Shown here in pieces: positions 63,417-64,000 of a stretch of DNA of 64,000 nucleotides. Within the stretch, counting starts at the first letter, position 1, and every line of letters starts with the position of its first letter. The DNA is taken from positions 2,867,501 through 2,931,500 of the forward strand of contig NZ_OY771647.1 in the NCBI RefSeq assembly GCF_963674925.1, written 5' to 3'. The translations under genes and the position numbers were made by a program. The DNA is from an uncultured Draconibacterium sp. Lineage in GTDB: Bacteria; Bacteroidota; Bacteroidia; Bacteroidales; Prolixibacteraceae. Under the pieces are notes generated by a model. That model was given only the letters and a program-made list of their open reading frames with translations, did no database searches and was not told the origin of the DNA.

Positions 63417-64000
63417 GTGAATGCATTAAAAAGTCTTCCGGCAGAGGTCGTAAAACATATTTATCAGGTTAGCGAAGTTGCCGGCTATTTATGGGAAAAA
63501 GAATGGGCCGAAAAAAGCTCGGGGAATATTTCCGTTGATCTAAGCGGTCTTTTCCCGGAGTCAACTATAAACCGGATTAAGGAAGAAGTTCCCCGTGATT
63601 TCCCAAAAGAGGCAGCAGAAATGGTACTTTTTGTTACGGGTTCGGGTTGTCGTTTGCGGCATTTGGTAGATAGGGTAGATGAAGTTGCTGCAATTATCGC
63701 TGTTAACCAAACAGCGTCAGCGTATTCGGTTTTGTGGGGCGGCAAAAGTCCAGGTTTTAAACCCACTTCGGAATTGAGGGCGCACATTAAAATTCATCTT
63801 TTTAATGCGGCCAATCATACCGGCAGAAAAGCTGTTGTTCATGCACATCCTACAGAGTTGGTTGTTTTAAGTCACCATAAACTGTTTAAGGATGAGGCTT
63901 TGTTTAATCACTCACTCTGGAAAATGTGCCCGGAAATAAAATTGTATGTTCCGCAGGGAGTTGGCTGTGCCGGTTATGCACGATATGGAACCGAAGAACT
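63417..64000 (+). CDS. class II aldolase, rhamnulose-/fuculose-1-phosphate type (3' truncated)
   Basis: About 194 residues from the GTG at 63417 (no in-frame ATG nearby), running off the window. Seen: EKSSGNISVDLSGLFP, FVTGSGCRLRHL, ELRAHIKIHLFNA, and the zinc motif VVHAHPTELVVLSHH. The pattern ENSSGNxS...GTGxRxR...HxHP is that of RhaD. Cleaves the 1-phospho-ketose to dihydroxyacetone phosphate and L-lactaldehyde. It could serve both the fucose and rhamnose routes, since the rha operon at 40413 has no aldolase. Confidence 0.85.
   Translation, partial: MNALKSLPAEVVKHIYQVSEVAGYLWEKEWAEKSSGNISVDLSGLFPESTINRIKEEVPRDFPKEAAEMVLFVTGSGCRLRHLVDRVDEVAAIIAVNQTASAYSVLWGGKSPGFKPTSELRAHIKIHLFNAANHTGRKAVVHAHPTELVVLSHHKLFKDEALFNHSLWKMCPEIKLYVPQGVGCAGYARYGTEE

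Noticed and set aside
1..64000. CRISPR array, tRNA or rRNA genes
   Set aside because: No regularly spaced identical repeats with unique spacers, and no tRNA cloverleaf or rRNA signature strings were seen on reading; a covariance scan was not possible.

Overview
The window looks like a chromosomal segment of a member of the Bacteroidota. I infer a Marinilabiliales/Prolixibacteraceae-type marine or anaerobic polysaccharide degrader. The signs are A-rich translation starts with few Shine-Dalgarno sites, several TAnnTTTG (-7) promoter boxes, a short 288-residue primary-type sigma factor, LytS/LytTR and PAS hybrid kinases, large MacB/FtsX-like permeases, and rhamnose/fucose catabolism next to glycoside hydrolases. 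The taxonomy is inference; there is no rRNA in the window. I found no tRNA, rRNA or CRISPR array.

Region 1 (1-13.5 kb) is patchy and repeat-rich. It holds the 3' part of a PAS hybrid histidine kinase, a complete IS3-family element sitting inside a MITE-like repeat whose uninterrupted copy lies at 8809-9007, an FtsX-type permease, long gene-poor stretches full of hairpin repeats, an AT-rich island of unknown genes (9419-11808), then an RDD protein and a DUF2007/zinc-ribbon protein.

Region 2 (13.5-28.6 kb) holds RpoD and many small secreted or lipid-anchored proteins, several of them NTF2/SnoaL-like. It also has a BBE-like FAD oxidase, a cupin, an aldo/keto reductase and a tandem pair of TonB-C/TPR-like proteins. 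Two paralogous regulators here have an unusual DUF4242 - class III cyclase-like - AraC HTH architecture. One lies directly beside the tandem pair, whose promoters share a conserved upstream block.

Region 3 (28.6-39.3 kb) carries imidazolonepropionase and bifunctional FtcD (histidine to glutamate), a DUF5995 protein, a MotA/ExbB-like membrane protein, a LytS/LytTR two-component pair, a TetR-controlled ABC export operon with two visible operators, and a NrtR-like Nudix protein.

Region 4 (39.4-64 kb) is the sugar-acid and deoxysugar part. An AraC regulator diverges from a rhamnose operon (rhaT, rhaM, rhaA, FGGY kinase). A HutC-type GntR repressor with TGTA-N2-TACA operators diverges from an E2-E3-E1 2-oxoacid dehydrogenase operon. 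That operon continues in the same direction into a PHP protein, a class II aldolase/SDR fusion and a sorbose-1-phosphate-dehydrogenase-like enzyme. After an AraC pseudogene remnant come a GH43 lipoprotein, a GH2 beta-glucuronidase with an NxK motif, an AraC regulator, and divergent fucI, an FGGY kinase and a rhamnulose-1-phosphate-type aldolase cut by the window end. Together these suggest uptake and breakdown of rhamnose-, fucose- and glucuronate-bearing glycans such as arabinogalactan-like polymers. The GntR-controlled operon is the part whose substrate I cannot name.
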